Shown: positions 51,157-60,028, numbered from the stretch's first letter. The stretch is 64,000 nt of DNA from Lachnospiraceae bacterium (GCA_025758065.1 CP107199.1:1168501-1232500); one strand, 5' to 3'. A program made the numbers and translations. The notes: generated by a model from the letters alone, not told the origin.

Positions 51157-52620
51157 TTACCACTTATAATGCTTGATCAGAGCCTGGGTTCCCAGATCTC
51201 CCATGCCTTCATTTTCCAGTTTTTTACAGATTCCAAGAACATCCTCTAATACATCTAACCTGGTTCCTCTTTCAGATGCTTCCTCATCTGCAATGCCCAT
51301 ATCCTTGATAAAATGTTTTAAGAAAAAGCCCGGCGCATAATCATCTTTTGCTGCCTTGGAAGCTACATTGTTCATCTGGGCGCTTCCAGCTGCACCGGTG
51401 GAAATAGATTTAAGCATTACATCTACATCCAGTCCTGCATTCTTTGCGTAGACCATAGCCTCACATGCACCTGCTAAAGCACCTGCAATGGCGATCTGGT
51501 TGCACATCTTGGTGTGCTGTCCGTTTCCTGACTTTCCTTCGTAGTTGATGTCCTTTCCCATTGCCTCAAATACAGGCAGACAGGTATCAAAGTCCTCTTT
51601 ATCGCCGCCTGCTAAAATAGTCAGTGTTCCCGCCTTTGCGCCACTGTCACCGCCGGTTACAGGGGCATCTAAGCCATGGAGACCACGTTTCTTTGCCTCT
51701 TCGTATATCTGCTGATCCAGCTTCGGGCTCGTGGTTGTCATATCGATCAAATATGTGCCTTTATCTGCATTTTCAAGGATACCATTTTCCCCGAAGTATA
51801 CCTCTTCAACATCCTTAGGATAACCAACAATGGTAATGACCACATCTTTTCCTTTGGAGCAGTCTGCAACTGTATCACACCATGCAGCGCCCTCTGCGAT
51901 CACATCTTCCACCTTTGACTTTGTTCTGGTATAAATAGAAACCTCATAACCAGCCTTCATCAGATTGCGCACCATAGATTTTCCCATAATGCCAACGCCA
52001 ATAAATCCAATTTTCTTTAACATCTGTTTCTCCTTTCCTTCGTTACACAAAATGTCCTTTATGATTTCTTCTATACACGGTTCAATCCCAGTATTTTCAT
52101 ATTGTTTTATGATCCCGCACTGATCCAGACGTTCTTTAGAAAAATCTTTTTCATCTGCCAGGAATCTTCGGCACATTTCCGCATATTTGGGATTTTTCTG
52201 GGTATTTTCCCTGTTTAATGCCCGCTGTAAGCGCACACCATCTTCCACATGGATATACAAAGGGACCATAACTTCTGCCCCATAATATTTACAAAGCCCT
52301 TCATAAGACTCCAGCGTCCCCATCATAAGATAACTGCAGGAACCCAGGTCGATCTGACCGTCATCTGCTGTGAAATAACTCCATGGCCCGTAAATAGTAT
52401 CGTAGGTGCGGCATTCGATCACTTTACCTGCATCCTTCATAGCCTGAAGCTGCTTCTCATCTGTAAAAATGTATTCCACACCATTAGTCTCCCCATCACG
52501 GATGGGTCTGGTGGTATACATGCGTACAGTCCCCAGTTCCGGCATTTTCTTTACCAACCGCTTGTAAATAGTATCCTTTCCTGAGGCACTTTTCCCCATT
52601 ACATAATAAATCTTTCCCAT
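51157..52620 (-). CDS. Guanylate-kinase-like domain fused to a 3-hydroxyisobutyrate-dehydrogenase-family reductase
   Basis: A continuous 487-codon frame encoding two unrelated proteins. About residues 1-195 are guanylate-kinase-like: P-loop VMGKSASGKDT and signature YTTRPIRDGETNGVEYIF. From residue 200 (ATG at 52023) the product is a beta-hydroxyacid dehydrogenase: MLKKIGFIGVGIMGKSM, DAPVTGGDSGAKAGTL, GNGQHTKMCNQ with the catalytic Lys. A strong AAGGAAAGGAG lies before the internal ATG, so the reductase is probably also made alone. It may be two genes that lost an intervening stop, or a sequencing artefact. The preferred N-terminal start is the ATG at 52620, with GGAAAC upstream. Confidence 0.85.
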   Translation of the reverse strand: MGKIYYVMGKSASGKDTIYKRLVKKMPELGTVRMYTTRPIRDGETNGVEYIFTDEKQLQAMKDAGKVIECRTYDTIYGPWSYFTADDGQIDLGSCSYLMMGTLESYEGLCKYYGAEVMVPLYIHVEDGVRLQRALNRENTQKNPKYAEMCRRFLADEKDFSKERLDQCGIIKQYENTGIEPCIEEIIKDILCNEGKEKQMLKKIGFIGVGIMGKSMVRNLMKAGYEVSIYTRTKSKVEDVIAEGAAWCDTVADCSKGKDVVITIVGYPKDVEEVYFGENGILENADKGTYLIDMTTTSPKLDQQIYEEAKKRGLHGLDAPVTGGDSGAKAGTLTILAGGDKEDFDTCLPVFEAMGKDINYEGKSGNGQHTKMCNQIAIAGALAGACEAMVYAKNAGLDVDVMLKSISTGAAGSAQMNNVASKAAKDDYAPGFFLKHFIKDMGIADEEASERGTRLDVLEDVLGICKKLENEGMGDLGTQALIKHYKW

Positions 52621-52645
52621 TATGTTTCCATCTTTCTCTCTGTTT

Positions 52646-54130
52646 TCAAATGGACATGTCACCTGACGATGCCATTACCTGTATAGTGAAAAGATCCGTA
52701 TCTTCCAGTCCCTGGACCGGCAAATCTTTTTCTATATAATCCTGTAATGTTTCCAGTATTTCTTCTGTGATCCGCTCTCCCGGTGCTAAAAGCGGAATAC
52801 CCGGTGGATAAATATAGGCAAATTCTCCACAAATGCGGCCGCTGCTTTCTCTTAAAGACACTGTTTCTTTTTCCCCATCTATTGCTTTAAAAACAGGCAT
52901 TACCTGCATTGCATGGCGGCTGTAAACATTATCCTCAGGCTCATTATTGCAGGTTTTTCCAGATTTTTCCAGATTTTTATCAATTTCCAGCAACGCCTTT
53001 TTCAGATGCTTCAGCCCCTTTTTGCTGTCTCCAATAGCTGCAATGGCTGTTACGTAATCGGCACCGCACATTTCCATTTCCAGATGATATTTTTCCCTTA
53101 AGATCCGGGAAAGCATTTCCCCGGTAAGCCCGCTGCCTCTTACTGAAACAACGATCTTGGAAATATCCACATCAGAAATTCCTGCTGTTCCTACCAGATT
53201 CTCTTCCACCAGGCGCAGGTATTTCATTTTTTCCAGTTTTTTCCGTATTTTAAGCAAATCAGCTTCAAATTCAGCCACTTTACCTTCTTTTCTATACTGA
53301 TCCATAAGAAAAATGCTGTTCTCAATGGACGCCATAAGCACATAAGAAGGACTGCTGCTCTGGTAGATCTGAAGATACCGCTCTATCTTTTTAATGTCCA
53401 GATAGCATCCTCCATCCGGCCTGTTATTTTTAACATGGAGCAAAGCTGTCTGGGTCAGACTTGGCAGTGTTTTATGCACACTCTGGATCACTGCATCTGC
53501 CCCCAGTTCAAGGGCTGACTTTGGAAATGCATCTCCATAAGCAAAATGCGCACCATGAGCCTCATCTACAATCAGAGGAATTCCTGCTTTATGGGCAACA
53601 TCTGCGATTGCTTTCACATCTGAAACAATCCCGTCATACGTAGGAGAAACCATCAGCACAGCCTGAATATCCGGCTCCTCTTTTAATGCCTTTTCCACAT
53701 CTTCTGGCAAAATACCTCCCTGTATCCCCAATCCTGGGACCGGTTGTGGATAAACATAAACTGCCTCCAGATGGTTTAAATAAATTCCGTGATACACAGC
53801 CTTATGGCAATTTCGGCTGACCAGTATCTTTCCTCCATGGGAAACCGCTGCGCTAATGGCAGACAGCAGCCCGCAGGTACTTCCATTTACAAGATACCAT
53901 GTACGGTCAGAACCGTAAAGGCATGATGCCCATTCCATAGAATCTTTTAAGATCCCCTCTGCATGATGGAGATTGTCAAAGCCGTCAATTTCTGTTATAT
54001 CCACCGAAAATGGATCTGGAAAGGATAGTTTAATTCCCTTTGCCCTCTTATGTCCCGGCATATGAAAAGGATACATATCTGATTTCCGGTACTTTTTTAA
54101 ACGTTCAATGAGAAGTTCCTCTTTTTTCAC
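52646..54130 (-). CDS. Orn/Lys/Arg-decarboxylase-family PLP enzyme
   Basis: A 494-residue fold-type I PLP enzyme: MYPFHMPGHKRAKG, VNGSTCGLLSAI, VDEAHGAHFAYGD, and the PLP lysine in VIQSVHKTLPSLTQ. The C-terminal domain has the family pattern YPPGIPLLAPGERIT. It would decarboxylate lysine, arginine or ornithine to a polyamine precursor; the exact substrate is unclear. The start is GTG at 54130, overlapping the P-loop gene stop as GTGA. The guanylate-kinase-like gene follows after 25 bases, so the three form an operon. Confidence 0.9.
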   Translation of the reverse strand: MKKEELLIERLKKYRKSDMYPFHMPGHKRAKGIKLSFPDPFSVDITEIDGFDNLHHAEGILKDSMEWASCLYGSDRTWYLVNGSTCGLLSAISAAVSHGGKILVSRNCHKAVYHGIYLNHLEAVYVYPQPVPGLGIQGGILPEDVEKALKEEPDIQAVLMVSPTYDGIVSDVKAIADVAHKAGIPLIVDEAHGAHFAYGDAFPKSALELGADAVIQSVHKTLPSLTQTALLHVKNNRPDGGCYLDIKKIERYLQIYQSSSPSYVLMASIENSIFLMDQYRKEGKVAEFEADLLKIRKKLEKMKYLRLVEENLVGTAGISDVDISKIVVSVRGSGLTGEMLSRILREKYHLEMEMCGADYVTAIAAIGDSKKGLKHLKKALLEIDKNLEKSGKTCNNEPEDNVYSRHAMQVMPVFKAIDGEKETVSLRESSGRICGEFAYIYPPGIPLLAPGERITEEILETLQDYIEKDLPVQGLEDTDLFTIQVMASSGDMSI

Positions 54131-54693
54131 CTTTTTCTGCTCCCGGTTCCCGCATAAAGCCCTTTTTCATTCTGCAGCTGTAAAAGACGGATCACAGCTG
54201 CCCGCAGCTGCCGGCGATTTCTTACCTGAATGAATTTATCCGGATAGTGTTCACTCACCTGCTTATATCCTTCTTTCTTTTCCTGGCTGCGTCCATTTTT
54301 CAGGATCCATAAGATAAATTCTTTATCCATCTTTTCTACACAGCCATCTGCCATGCTTTTTCTGGTATGGCCCTTGTATCTGTAATAACGGCGCAACGCC
54401 TGCCACAGGCAGATCCATCTTGGATAATCCATAAAAATGATCAGGTCTGCTTCTTTCATACGCCTTTTCTGGCAGAATTTTTCATAATTTCCATCAATGA
54501 CCCAGCCACGATCTTTATTTTCCTCTAAAAACTGCTCACAAAGCATTTTTCCTTCTGCTTCCCCCCGCTCCTTCCAGCCTGCTTCAAACTGAAGTTTGTC
54601 TAAATGGAGTACCGGACAGCCAATTATCTTACCCAGTTTTGCTGCCAGCACCGATTTTCCGGAGCCTGTATATCCGATCACTGCAATTTTCAT
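54127..54693 (-). CDS. P-loop kinase-like protein (FlaR/topology-modulation family)
   Basis: A 188-residue protein with Walker A IGYTGSGKSVLAAKLG, LHLDKLQFEAGW, WVIDGNYEKF and IIFMDYPRW, the pattern of small adenylate-kinase-like proteins annotated as DNA topology modulation proteins. The true substrate is unknown. GGGGAAG precedes the ATG. It heads the decarboxylase operon and overlaps the next gene by four bases. Confidence 0.8.
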   Translation of the reverse strand: MKIAVIGYTGSGKSVLAAKLGKIIGCPVLHLDKLQFEAGWKERGEAEGKMLCEQFLEENKDRGWVIDGNYEKFCQKRRMKEADLIIFMDYPRWICLWQALRRYYRYKGHTRKSMADGCVEKMDKEFILWILKNGRSQEKKEGYKQVSEHYPDKFIQVRNRRQLRAAVIRLLQLQNEKGLYAGTGSRKR

Positions 54694-54724
54694 TTTTTTC
54701 TTCCCCGAATGTTAAAGCCATATT

Positions 54725-54778
54725 GAAAAAATCCCCTGCAAGGGCCTTATACCTGTTATAAAGTCTCTGCAGGGGATT
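54725..54778 (-). terminator. Terminator of thrS
   Basis: ATCCCCTGCA pairs perfectly with TGCAGGGGAT around a 27-base loop, followed on the minus strand by TTTTTTC. It lies about 90 bases after the thrS stop and just before the P-loop gene. Confidence 0.85.
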
Positions 54779-54817
54779 GGCTGCCTAAAACAGCTTATTT
54801 ATTATTTTGTTGCAGTT

Positions 54818-54843
54818 CTTGTTTTCATGAATATGGAAACAAG
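54818..54843. repeat. Family 3 short palindrome, copy 1
   Basis: CTTGTTTTCATGAATATGG followed by AAACAAG forms a 26-bp near-perfect palindrome. The surrounding CAGTTC/GAACTG extends pairing. It lies between the thrS stop and the thrS terminator. The same sequence recurs at 60104 and at the IS66 target site. Confidence 0.8.
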
Positions 54844-54868
54844 ATGATGTCATGGCTGAACTGTAATA

Positions 54869-56623
54869 TTATTTCTCTCTTGTTTCAGTCATTTTCTTAA
54901 CATCTGCGATAAATGTGCTAAGATCAGCAACACCAAGATCGCCCTTGTCACGGCTTCTTACAGTGATCTTGCCTTCTGCTGCTTCCTTCTCACCTAATAC
55001 CAGCATGAACGGAACTTTCTCTAACTGAGCCTGACGGATCTTGTATCCAACCTTCTCATCCTTACGGTCTAACTCTGTACGGATACCAGCTGCTTTTAAC
55101 TGATCATACACACCCTGGGCATATTCCATGGACTTTTCTGATACAGGAATAACCTTAACCTGAACAGGAGCCAGCCATACAGGGAACTTACCTGCAAAAT
55201 GCTCGATCAGGATACCAATGAAACGCTCAATAGAACCAAAGCATACACGGTGGATCATAATAGGACGCTTCTTTGTACCATCTTCAGCCACGTACTCAGC
55301 CTCAAAACGCTGCGGAAGCTGGAAATCAAGCTGGATAGTACCGCACTGCCAGGTACGTCCGATAGAGTCTCTTAAATGGAAGTCGATCTTAGGTCCGTAG
55401 AATGCGCCGTCTCCTTCATTTACAATGTACTTTAAGCCCATTTCATCCAGTGCGTTTCTCAGGCCGTTTGTTGCCATCTCCCAATCTTCATCAGATCCCA
55501 TGGAATCTTCTGGTCTGGTAGAAAGCTCTACGAAATAATCAAATCCAAACTGAGAGTAAACTTCGTTGATCAGTCTTGTAACGCCCTTGATCTCGTCAGT
55601 GATCTGATCCTGGGTCATGAAGATATGTGCATCATCCTGGGTGAAGCAGCGTACACGCATCAGGCCATGAAGCTGTCCGCTCTTCTCATGACGATGTACC
55701 AGACCTAACTCACCAACTCTTAATGGCAGGTCACGGTAGGAACGAGGCTGGGACTTATACACCAACATACCGCCTGGACAGTTCATTGGCTTAATAGCGT
55801 AGTCCTCATCATCAATAACAGTTGTATACATGTTCTCTTTGTAATGATCCCAGTGACCAGAGGTCTCCCACAGCTTACGGCTTAAGATAACAGGAGTAGA
55901 AACTTCCTGATATCCCTCTCTTAAGTGGATCTCACGCCAGTAATCTATCAGTGTATTCTTTAAAGTCATGCCCTTTGGAAGGAAGAATGGGAAACCAGGT
56001 CCTTCTTCTGCGAACATGAACAATCCCAGCTCTTTGCCCAGTTTTCTATGATCACGCTTCTTAGCCTCTTCCATCATGGTCAGATAGCTTTCCAGATCTT
56101 CTTTCTTTGCAAATGCAGTACCATAGATTCTGGTCAGCATCTTATTCTTCTCGCTGCCTCTCCAGTAAGCACCTGCAATGCTGGTCAGCTTAAATGCTTT
56201 AATGCCCTTTGTATAAAGAATATGTGGTCCTGCACACAGATCTACAAAGTCACCCTGCTGATAGAAGCTGATAGTCTCACCTTCTGGAAGATCCTCGATC
56301 AGCTCTACCTTATAAGGCTCTCCTTTTTCCTGCATAAATTTAATAGCTTCGTCTCTAGGCAGAACGAATGGCTTTAATGCCAGGTTCTCCTTAACGATCT
56401 TCTTCATTTCAGCCTCTAACTTTTCCAGATCATCCGGAGTAAATCCACCTTCTCTGTCAAAGTCATAGTAAAATCCATCATCAATTGCCGGTCCGATCGC
56501 CAGCTTGGTCTCCGGATACAGTCTCTTTACTGCCTGTGCCAGTACATGGGAAGCAGTGTGGCGAATGGCTCTTAATTCGTCTTTTGCTTCTTCAACACTT
56601 CCGTCTGGTAAAATAATCTTCAT
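54869..56623 (-). CDS. thrS: Threonyl-tRNA synthetase
   Basis: A 584-residue class II synthetase. It has the editing-domain motif RHTASHVLAQAVKRLYP, LAIGPAIDDGFYYDF, catalytic core motifs GFPFFLPKGM, YAIKPMNCPGGMLVY and LMRVRCFTQDDAHIF, and motif 3 MIHRVCFGSIERFIG. The anticodon domain is C-terminal. The first residues (MKIILPDGSVEEAKDEL) are a shortened TGS region. AAGGAG precedes the ATG. Expression is controlled by the T-box leader upstream. Confidence 0.97.
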   Translation of the reverse strand: MKIILPDGSVEEAKDELRAIRHTASHVLAQAVKRLYPETKLAIGPAIDDGFYYDFDREGGFTPDDLEKLEAEMKKIVKENLALKPFVLPRDEAIKFMQEKGEPYKVELIEDLPEGETISFYQQGDFVDLCAGPHILYTKGIKAFKLTSIAGAYWRGSEKNKMLTRIYGTAFAKKEDLESYLTMMEEAKKRDHRKLGKELGLFMFAEEGPGFPFFLPKGMTLKNTLIDYWREIHLREGYQEVSTPVILSRKLWETSGHWDHYKENMYTTVIDDEDYAIKPMNCPGGMLVYKSQPRSYRDLPLRVGELGLVHRHEKSGQLHGLMRVRCFTQDDAHIFMTQDQITDEIKGVTRLINEVYSQFGFDYFVELSTRPEDSMGSDEDWEMATNGLRNALDEMGLKYIVNEGDGAFYGPKIDFHLRDSIGRTWQCGTIQLDFQLPQRFEAEYVAEDGTKKRPIMIHRVCFGSIERFIGILIEHFAGKFPVWLAPVQVKVIPVSEKSMEYAQGVYDQLKAAGIRTELDRKDEKVGYKIRQAQLEKVPFMLVLGEKEAAEGKITVRSRDKGDLGVADLSTFIADVKKMTETREK

Positions 56624-56693
56624 GGTAAACTCCTTTCGTTTTTAAAACGCTTTCTAGTACATCGTCTGGATATGTCCTTTAAGGCTTTAAGAT

Positions 56694-56952
56694 ATTAAAA
56701 AACCCCTGGACACATCTCTATGTCCAAGGGTGCATATACACGGTTCCACCTTGATTTTCACTCATTCATCCCTTAACGCGGGGTACGGTATCATTTCCCA
56801 CTTCTAAAGCCTTAAAGCTTTATTACAGTTCCCTGATACGGCTCAGGACTGGTCTTCATCTGTCTCCTGCATGCGCCTTTCCACCAACTGGCTGCTCTCT
56901 GTCTGCTTCCCACAGATTACTGGTTCCTTCAATGCCTTTTGCATTTCTGCTA
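56694..56952 (-). promoter_or_regulatory. T-box riboswitch controlling thrS
   Basis: The minus-strand leader contains the conserved T-box AAGGTGGAACCGTG (56739-56752). It is followed by a terminator stem CCCTTGGACA/TGTCCAGGGG and a run of six Ts. A long stem I region lies upstream, with a candidate threonine specifier ACC in GAAGACCAGTCC near 56850. Uncharged tRNA-Thr should stabilise the antiterminator and allow thrS transcription. The specifier call is tentative; the T-box itself is clear. Confidence 0.92.
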
Positions 56953-56958
56953 ACCTTG

Positions 56959-56986
56959 ATTATAACATTTAAGTCCTATTTGTCAA
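56959..56986 (-). promoter_or_regulatory. Sigma-A promoter of the thrS T-box leader
   Basis: TTGACA (56981-56986), 16 bases, TATAAT (56959-56964) on the minus strand. Both hexamers are perfect consensus. The start point falls near 56952, just ahead of the leader. The IS66 element ends only about 65 bp upstream. Confidence 0.9.
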
Positions 56987-57032
56987 GATAGAACTAATAC
57001 AACAGATGCATTCTAATTACAGTTTTACTATG

Positions 57033-57050
57033 ACATCTTCTAGTTTCCAG
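57033..57050. repeat. Left half of a family 3 palindrome, with 8-bp target duplication
   Basis: GACATCTTCTAGTTTCCA stops exactly where the IS66 inverted repeat begins. Its last eight bases, AGTTTCCA (57043-57050), reappear directly after the other end of the element. Confidence 0.85.
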
Positions 57051-57118
57051 TTACTATACACGGGCAGACTTGTGTACAACCACTCGGTCAATTAAAATAA
57101 GGGAGTCTGATGCACAAA

Positions 57119-58516
57119 TCAGGCTCCATATCTTCTGTTAAAGATTTCCATGACAGCGGTATAAATGTTGGGGTTGTTTTTTCGTACTTCAAGCAGCACA
57201 CCCTTGCTATGACATAATTCTTCGATACTTTCAAGGCTTCGAAATGTCATTGCAAAAGTCTGTTTTCGTTTATAATCTCTCAAACAGCGTTCTGCGGTAT
57301 TGTTTGTGGTTGGCACCCTCATGTCATGCAGGAAAAGAAGATGCTCTGTTTTATATTCCTGCATCCGGCGATATAAGTTGTAGCCTTCGCGGTAATACGG
57401 GCTTGGCTCATTACGTTTGTATTCTTCTTTGGCTTTGTCCAGGATTTCCTGATACTCTGTCTCAAAGCCAGCTACTGTTTGAGCGTCTAACGATGCTTCA
57501 CCAGTATGTTCTTTCCGGTAATGTATCATTCGTTGGAGCAGTTCTCTCATTCGCCGGTTCCAGGTAAGGGATGACTCATTTTCCATGCTGTCTTTCAGAT
57601 ACCGTTCTACATGCGCAAGGCATTCCTGATGAGCGCTTCCATAACGGTAAAAAGTAATTTCATGATCGTGTACCAGAATCCCCCGGAAATCTTCTGTTAC
57701 AGTTCCCTTTACGCCTTCATGCCCCTTTTTCTCACGGGCAAAGTAAAGTACCTTTTCCTCATCTGAAGATGCGCAGACAAATACATAGGCGCTTTCTCCG
57801 TTTACGCGGGCATTTGTACAGTCTGTATGCAGAACCGGGCAGGACAGCAGGTCTGCAAAGATTTTTTTCCGTTCTGTTTCTGTTTTGGAAGAAAACTCAC
57901 GGCAGAGTTTATTGATCATTCCTCTGGAAATTTTCAGCTTTCCACCTGTCAAATCAGAGAGAAAGCGCTGGCTTTTATCAATGGAAACTGCACAGTCTGT
58001 ATTTAACAGAAATAAAAGTGACTTGATGCTGCCATCATAGTTCACATCATCAACCACTCCTGCGGGAAAAGCTGCATGGACTTTTTCTCCCGTCTTGGAG
58101 TTACGATATACATCTGCCTGATATTCCGTTACATGAAGAATCATTTCAATGGAAACAAGCTGTTTGGTTATGATCTTCTGTGTTTTTTTGAAATCCGGAT
58201 CCTCTGCCACAATTTTGGGCGCAGGCAGATGTACAGTCTGAGTTGCTTCCTGCTTTTTCCTTCCATGATGGGCGTGCCCTGGCTGCGCTCCGGGTTTTCT
58301 TCCAGTGCGTTCACGATTGTTGGATATTTTTCGACGGTTTCTTGATTGTGATGACGGAATGGAGGAATTTTCATAATCACGGTTCAACTGTGCCAGAAGT
58401 TTCTTATTCTGTCCCTCTGTTTTTTCCAGCTGATCCTTTAGCTCACTGTTTTCACGGCGCAGTCCAGCGACCTCAGACAATGCCTGATCACGGCGTTGTT
58501 CTGCGGCAAAGCGCAT
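57119..58516 (-). CDS. IS66-family transposase (TnpC type)
   Basis: A 465-residue transposase. A coiled-coil N-terminus (about 1-50) is followed by a basic region GRKPGAQPGHAHHGRKK, an IS66 zinc-finger-like segment and a DDE core: first Asp in VLHTDCTNARVNG, second in GILVHDHE, catalytic Glu in TNNTAERCLRDYKRKQ. The tail EVRKNNPNIYTAVMEIF is typical of the family. AAAGGCTAAAAG precedes the ATG, which overlaps the preceding small gene by 79 bases in another frame. No frameshift or truncation is seen. Confidence 0.93.
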   Translation of the reverse strand: MRFAAEQRRDQALSEVAGLRRENSELKDQLEKTEGQNKKLLAQLNRDYENSSIPSSQSRNRRKISNNRERTGRKPGAQPGHAHHGRKKQEATQTVHLPAPKIVAEDPDFKKTQKIITKQLVSIEMILHVTEYQADVYRNSKTGEKVHAAFPAGVVDDVNYDGSIKSLLFLLNTDCAVSIDKSQRFLSDLTGGKLKISRGMINKLCREFSSKTETERKKIFADLLSCPVLHTDCTNARVNGESAYVFVCASSDEEKVLYFAREKKGHEGVKGTVTEDFRGILVHDHEITFYRYGSAHQECLAHVERYLKDSMENESSLTWNRRMRELLQRMIHYRKEHTGEASLDAQTVAGFETEYQEILDKAKEEYKRNEPSPYYREGYNLYRRMQEYKTEHLLFLHDMRVPTTNNTAERCLRDYKRKQTFAMTFRSLESIEELCHSKGVLLEVRKNNPNIYTAVMEIFNRRYGA

Positions 58517-58806
58517 TCTTTTAGCCTTTTTAATGCATGCTCCAGATCTTTCATCTGTGCATTCAGTTCCTTAAGTGCATCTTCATATGCCTCTTCGCAC
58601 CATTTCCAGGCTTTTCTTACATCTTTGCGAAGATTTTCAATCGTTTGTTTCAGACGTTTTATCTGTCGGCGGTACTCATCAAGTACTTTTTGATGTTCCA
58701 TTTGAATCTGTTGGAATCGTTCTCCTGACTCATGATCGGCTACTTTTTTTCTCAATATTCGGTTTTCACACTGCAACGCTCCAATATATTCAAACGGCTT
58801 TCCCAT
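58438..58806 (-). CDS. IS66-associated coiled-coil protein, ORF2
   Basis: A 122-residue protein, nearly all heptad-rich helix (IQMEHQKVLDEYRRQIKRLK, ALKELNAQMKDLEHALKRLK), within the IS. Its start codon shares one base with the stop of ORF1 (TAATG), and its end overlaps the transposase start. It does not resemble the usual TnpB of IS66. It may assist transposase oligomerisation; function unknown. Confidence 0.7.
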   Translation of the reverse strand: MGKPFEYIGALQCENRILRKKVADHESGERFQQIQMEHQKVLDEYRRQIKRLKQTIENLRKDVRKAWKWCEEAYEDALKELNAQMKDLEHALKRLKECALPQNNAVIRHCLRSLDCAVKTVS

Positions 58807-59006
58807 TATGATTGCTCCAATGCTTTAATGATTTTATCCTGGTTTTCAATCAACTGTTTCAGAAGACGGATCTGTTCTTCCTGGGCTTTAATTGTTTTTA
58901 AAAGTTCTTTATTTTCTTTTTCGTACTGTTCGCAGACACCCTTTTGAAGTTTCAGTAACTGCTCGATTTTTACAGACATGTCATTCATGCTCATCCCTCT
59001 TTTCAT
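58806..59006 (-). CDS. IS66-associated coiled-coil protein, ORF1
   Basis: A 66-residue helical protein (VKIEQLLKLQKGVCEQYEKE, LLKTIKAQEEQIRLLKQLIE), first gene of the element. It starts at MKRGMSMND; two further in-frame ATGs follow within nine codons, so the exact start is uncertain. Coupled to ORF2 by a TAATG overlap. It may take the place of TnpA; function unknown. Confidence 0.65.
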   Translation of the reverse strand: MKRGMSMNDMSVKIEQLLKLQKGVCEQYEKENKELLKTIKAQEEQIRLLKQLIENQDKIIKALEQS

Positions 59007-59316
59007 GGAATGATTATAGCAGAAGATCTGAATTTATGCGAATTTGCAGGAGATGATCATTCGTCATTTTTTCATGTGAATAACTCTAAAAAAATGGTCA
59101 GATAAGAAGCTGGCGTGGAGAAACCATCCACAAAAATCGATGAATTCAACACGCCTCAAAAGAGAATTTATAGATACTGTTGATAACTTAAGCAATAAAA
59201 CATGTAGCCGGAAGCGATATCCGCAGAATTTCTTCCGGCTAAAATAGTTTTGATGAAAAAGAAAAATGATTTTCGTCACTTTCCACAATGAAAATGAACT
59301 ACCCGTGTATAGTAAC

Positions 59317-59342
59317 AGTTTCCATATTCATGAAAAGAAGAT
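59317..59342. repeat. Right half of the family 3 palindrome, with 8-bp target duplication
   Basis: AGTTTCCA followed by TATTCATGAAAAGAAGAT. Joined to 57033-57042, it restores a sequence close to the complement of the intact palindrome at 60104, showing that the IS landed inside a family 3 copy. Confidence 0.85.
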
Positions 59343-59417
59343 TCTATCTGTAATCCTTTTAAATTATCAATAGATATGCTAAGATAATGTTGTTTTTCTT
59401 CCCTTATGGAAGGTACA

Positions 59418-59563
59418 ATGTTCTCTCGAAATCTTTCTGTACCTGATTGTCAATTGTGCCCAAATTTCTGAAGTATTAGCGTTGCGTCCGCCTCTGAAAT
59501 CCGGGTGTGATTGAAAAATAACGGCCACAAAAGCAAGTGTATGAAAAACTTCAGGAGAACATT
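59418..59563 (+). repeat. Family 1 palindromic repeat, degenerate copy C
   Basis: A 146-bp copy with decayed arms. The left arm begins AATGTTCTCTCGAAATCTTT and the right arm ends TTCAGGAGAACATT. The central GCGTTGCGTCCGCCTCTG is nearly identical to copy A. It lies between the IS66 element and DUF3842, so it supplies the region just upstream of that gene. Confidence 0.8.
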
Positions 59564-59588
59564 ACAATACAAAGGAGAAATATGACTC

Positions 59589-59999
59589 ATGAAGATCGTT
59601 ATTATAGACGGCCAGGGCGGCCGCATGGGAAAAGCTGTGATCGAACAGCTAAAAAGCTGCTATCCTGAACTTGAACTTTACGCTATTGGTACCAACAGCA
59701 TTGCAACCTCTGCCATGTTAAAAGCCGGTGCCTCATATGGAGCCACCGGCGAAAATCCTGTAATAGTCAATGCCAGAAACGCTGACCTGATCATTGGCCC
59801 TATTGGCATTGTTATGGCCGATTCCCTTATGGGAGAGATCACCGCTGCTATGGCCACTGCTGTAAGCTCCAGCAGTGCCTATAAAATACTTATACCTGTT
59901 AATCGCTGCAACCACTTTATTGCAGGCTGTCAGGGCGGCAGTTTAAGCGACTATATCCGCCAGGTCTGTGAAGAAGTTGGCAGACATCTGGCGATTTAA
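59589..59999 (+). CDS. DUF3842 family protein
   Basis: A 136-residue protein with a Rossmann-like start MKIVIIDGQGGRMGKAVIEQ and NARNADLIIGPIGIVMADSL, ending CQGGSLSDYIRQV. This pattern is that of DUF3842, a family of clostridia and relatives with no known function. The glycine-rich N-terminus suggests nucleotide or cofactor binding. AAAGGAG lies eleven bases before the ATG. It may be co-regulated with the small gene downstream on the same strand. Confidence 0.85.
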   Translation: MKIVIIDGQGGRMGKAVIEQLKSCYPELELYAIGTNSIATSAMLKAGASYGATGENPVIVNARNADLIIGPIGIVMADSLMGEITAAMATAVSSSSAYKILIPVNRCNHFIAGCQGGSLSDYIRQVCEEVGRHLAI

Positions 60000-60028
60000 A
60001 CGTTACAATTCAGCCATGCGCTGATTTG

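Larger units (their letters stand above)
57051..59316 (-). mobile_element. IS66-family insertion sequence, complete
   Basis: A 2266-bp element bounded by terminal inverted repeats: GTTACTATACACGGGCAG at 57051-57068 and its complement with one mismatch at 59299-59316. Exact 8-bp direct repeats AGTTTCCA flank it (57043-57050 and 59317-59324), the duplication length known for IS66. It encodes an intact DDE transposase and two small coiled-coil proteins, all on the minus strand with overlapping frames. The perfect duplications and open frames suggest recent insertion. It split a family 3 palindrome. Confidence 0.95.
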
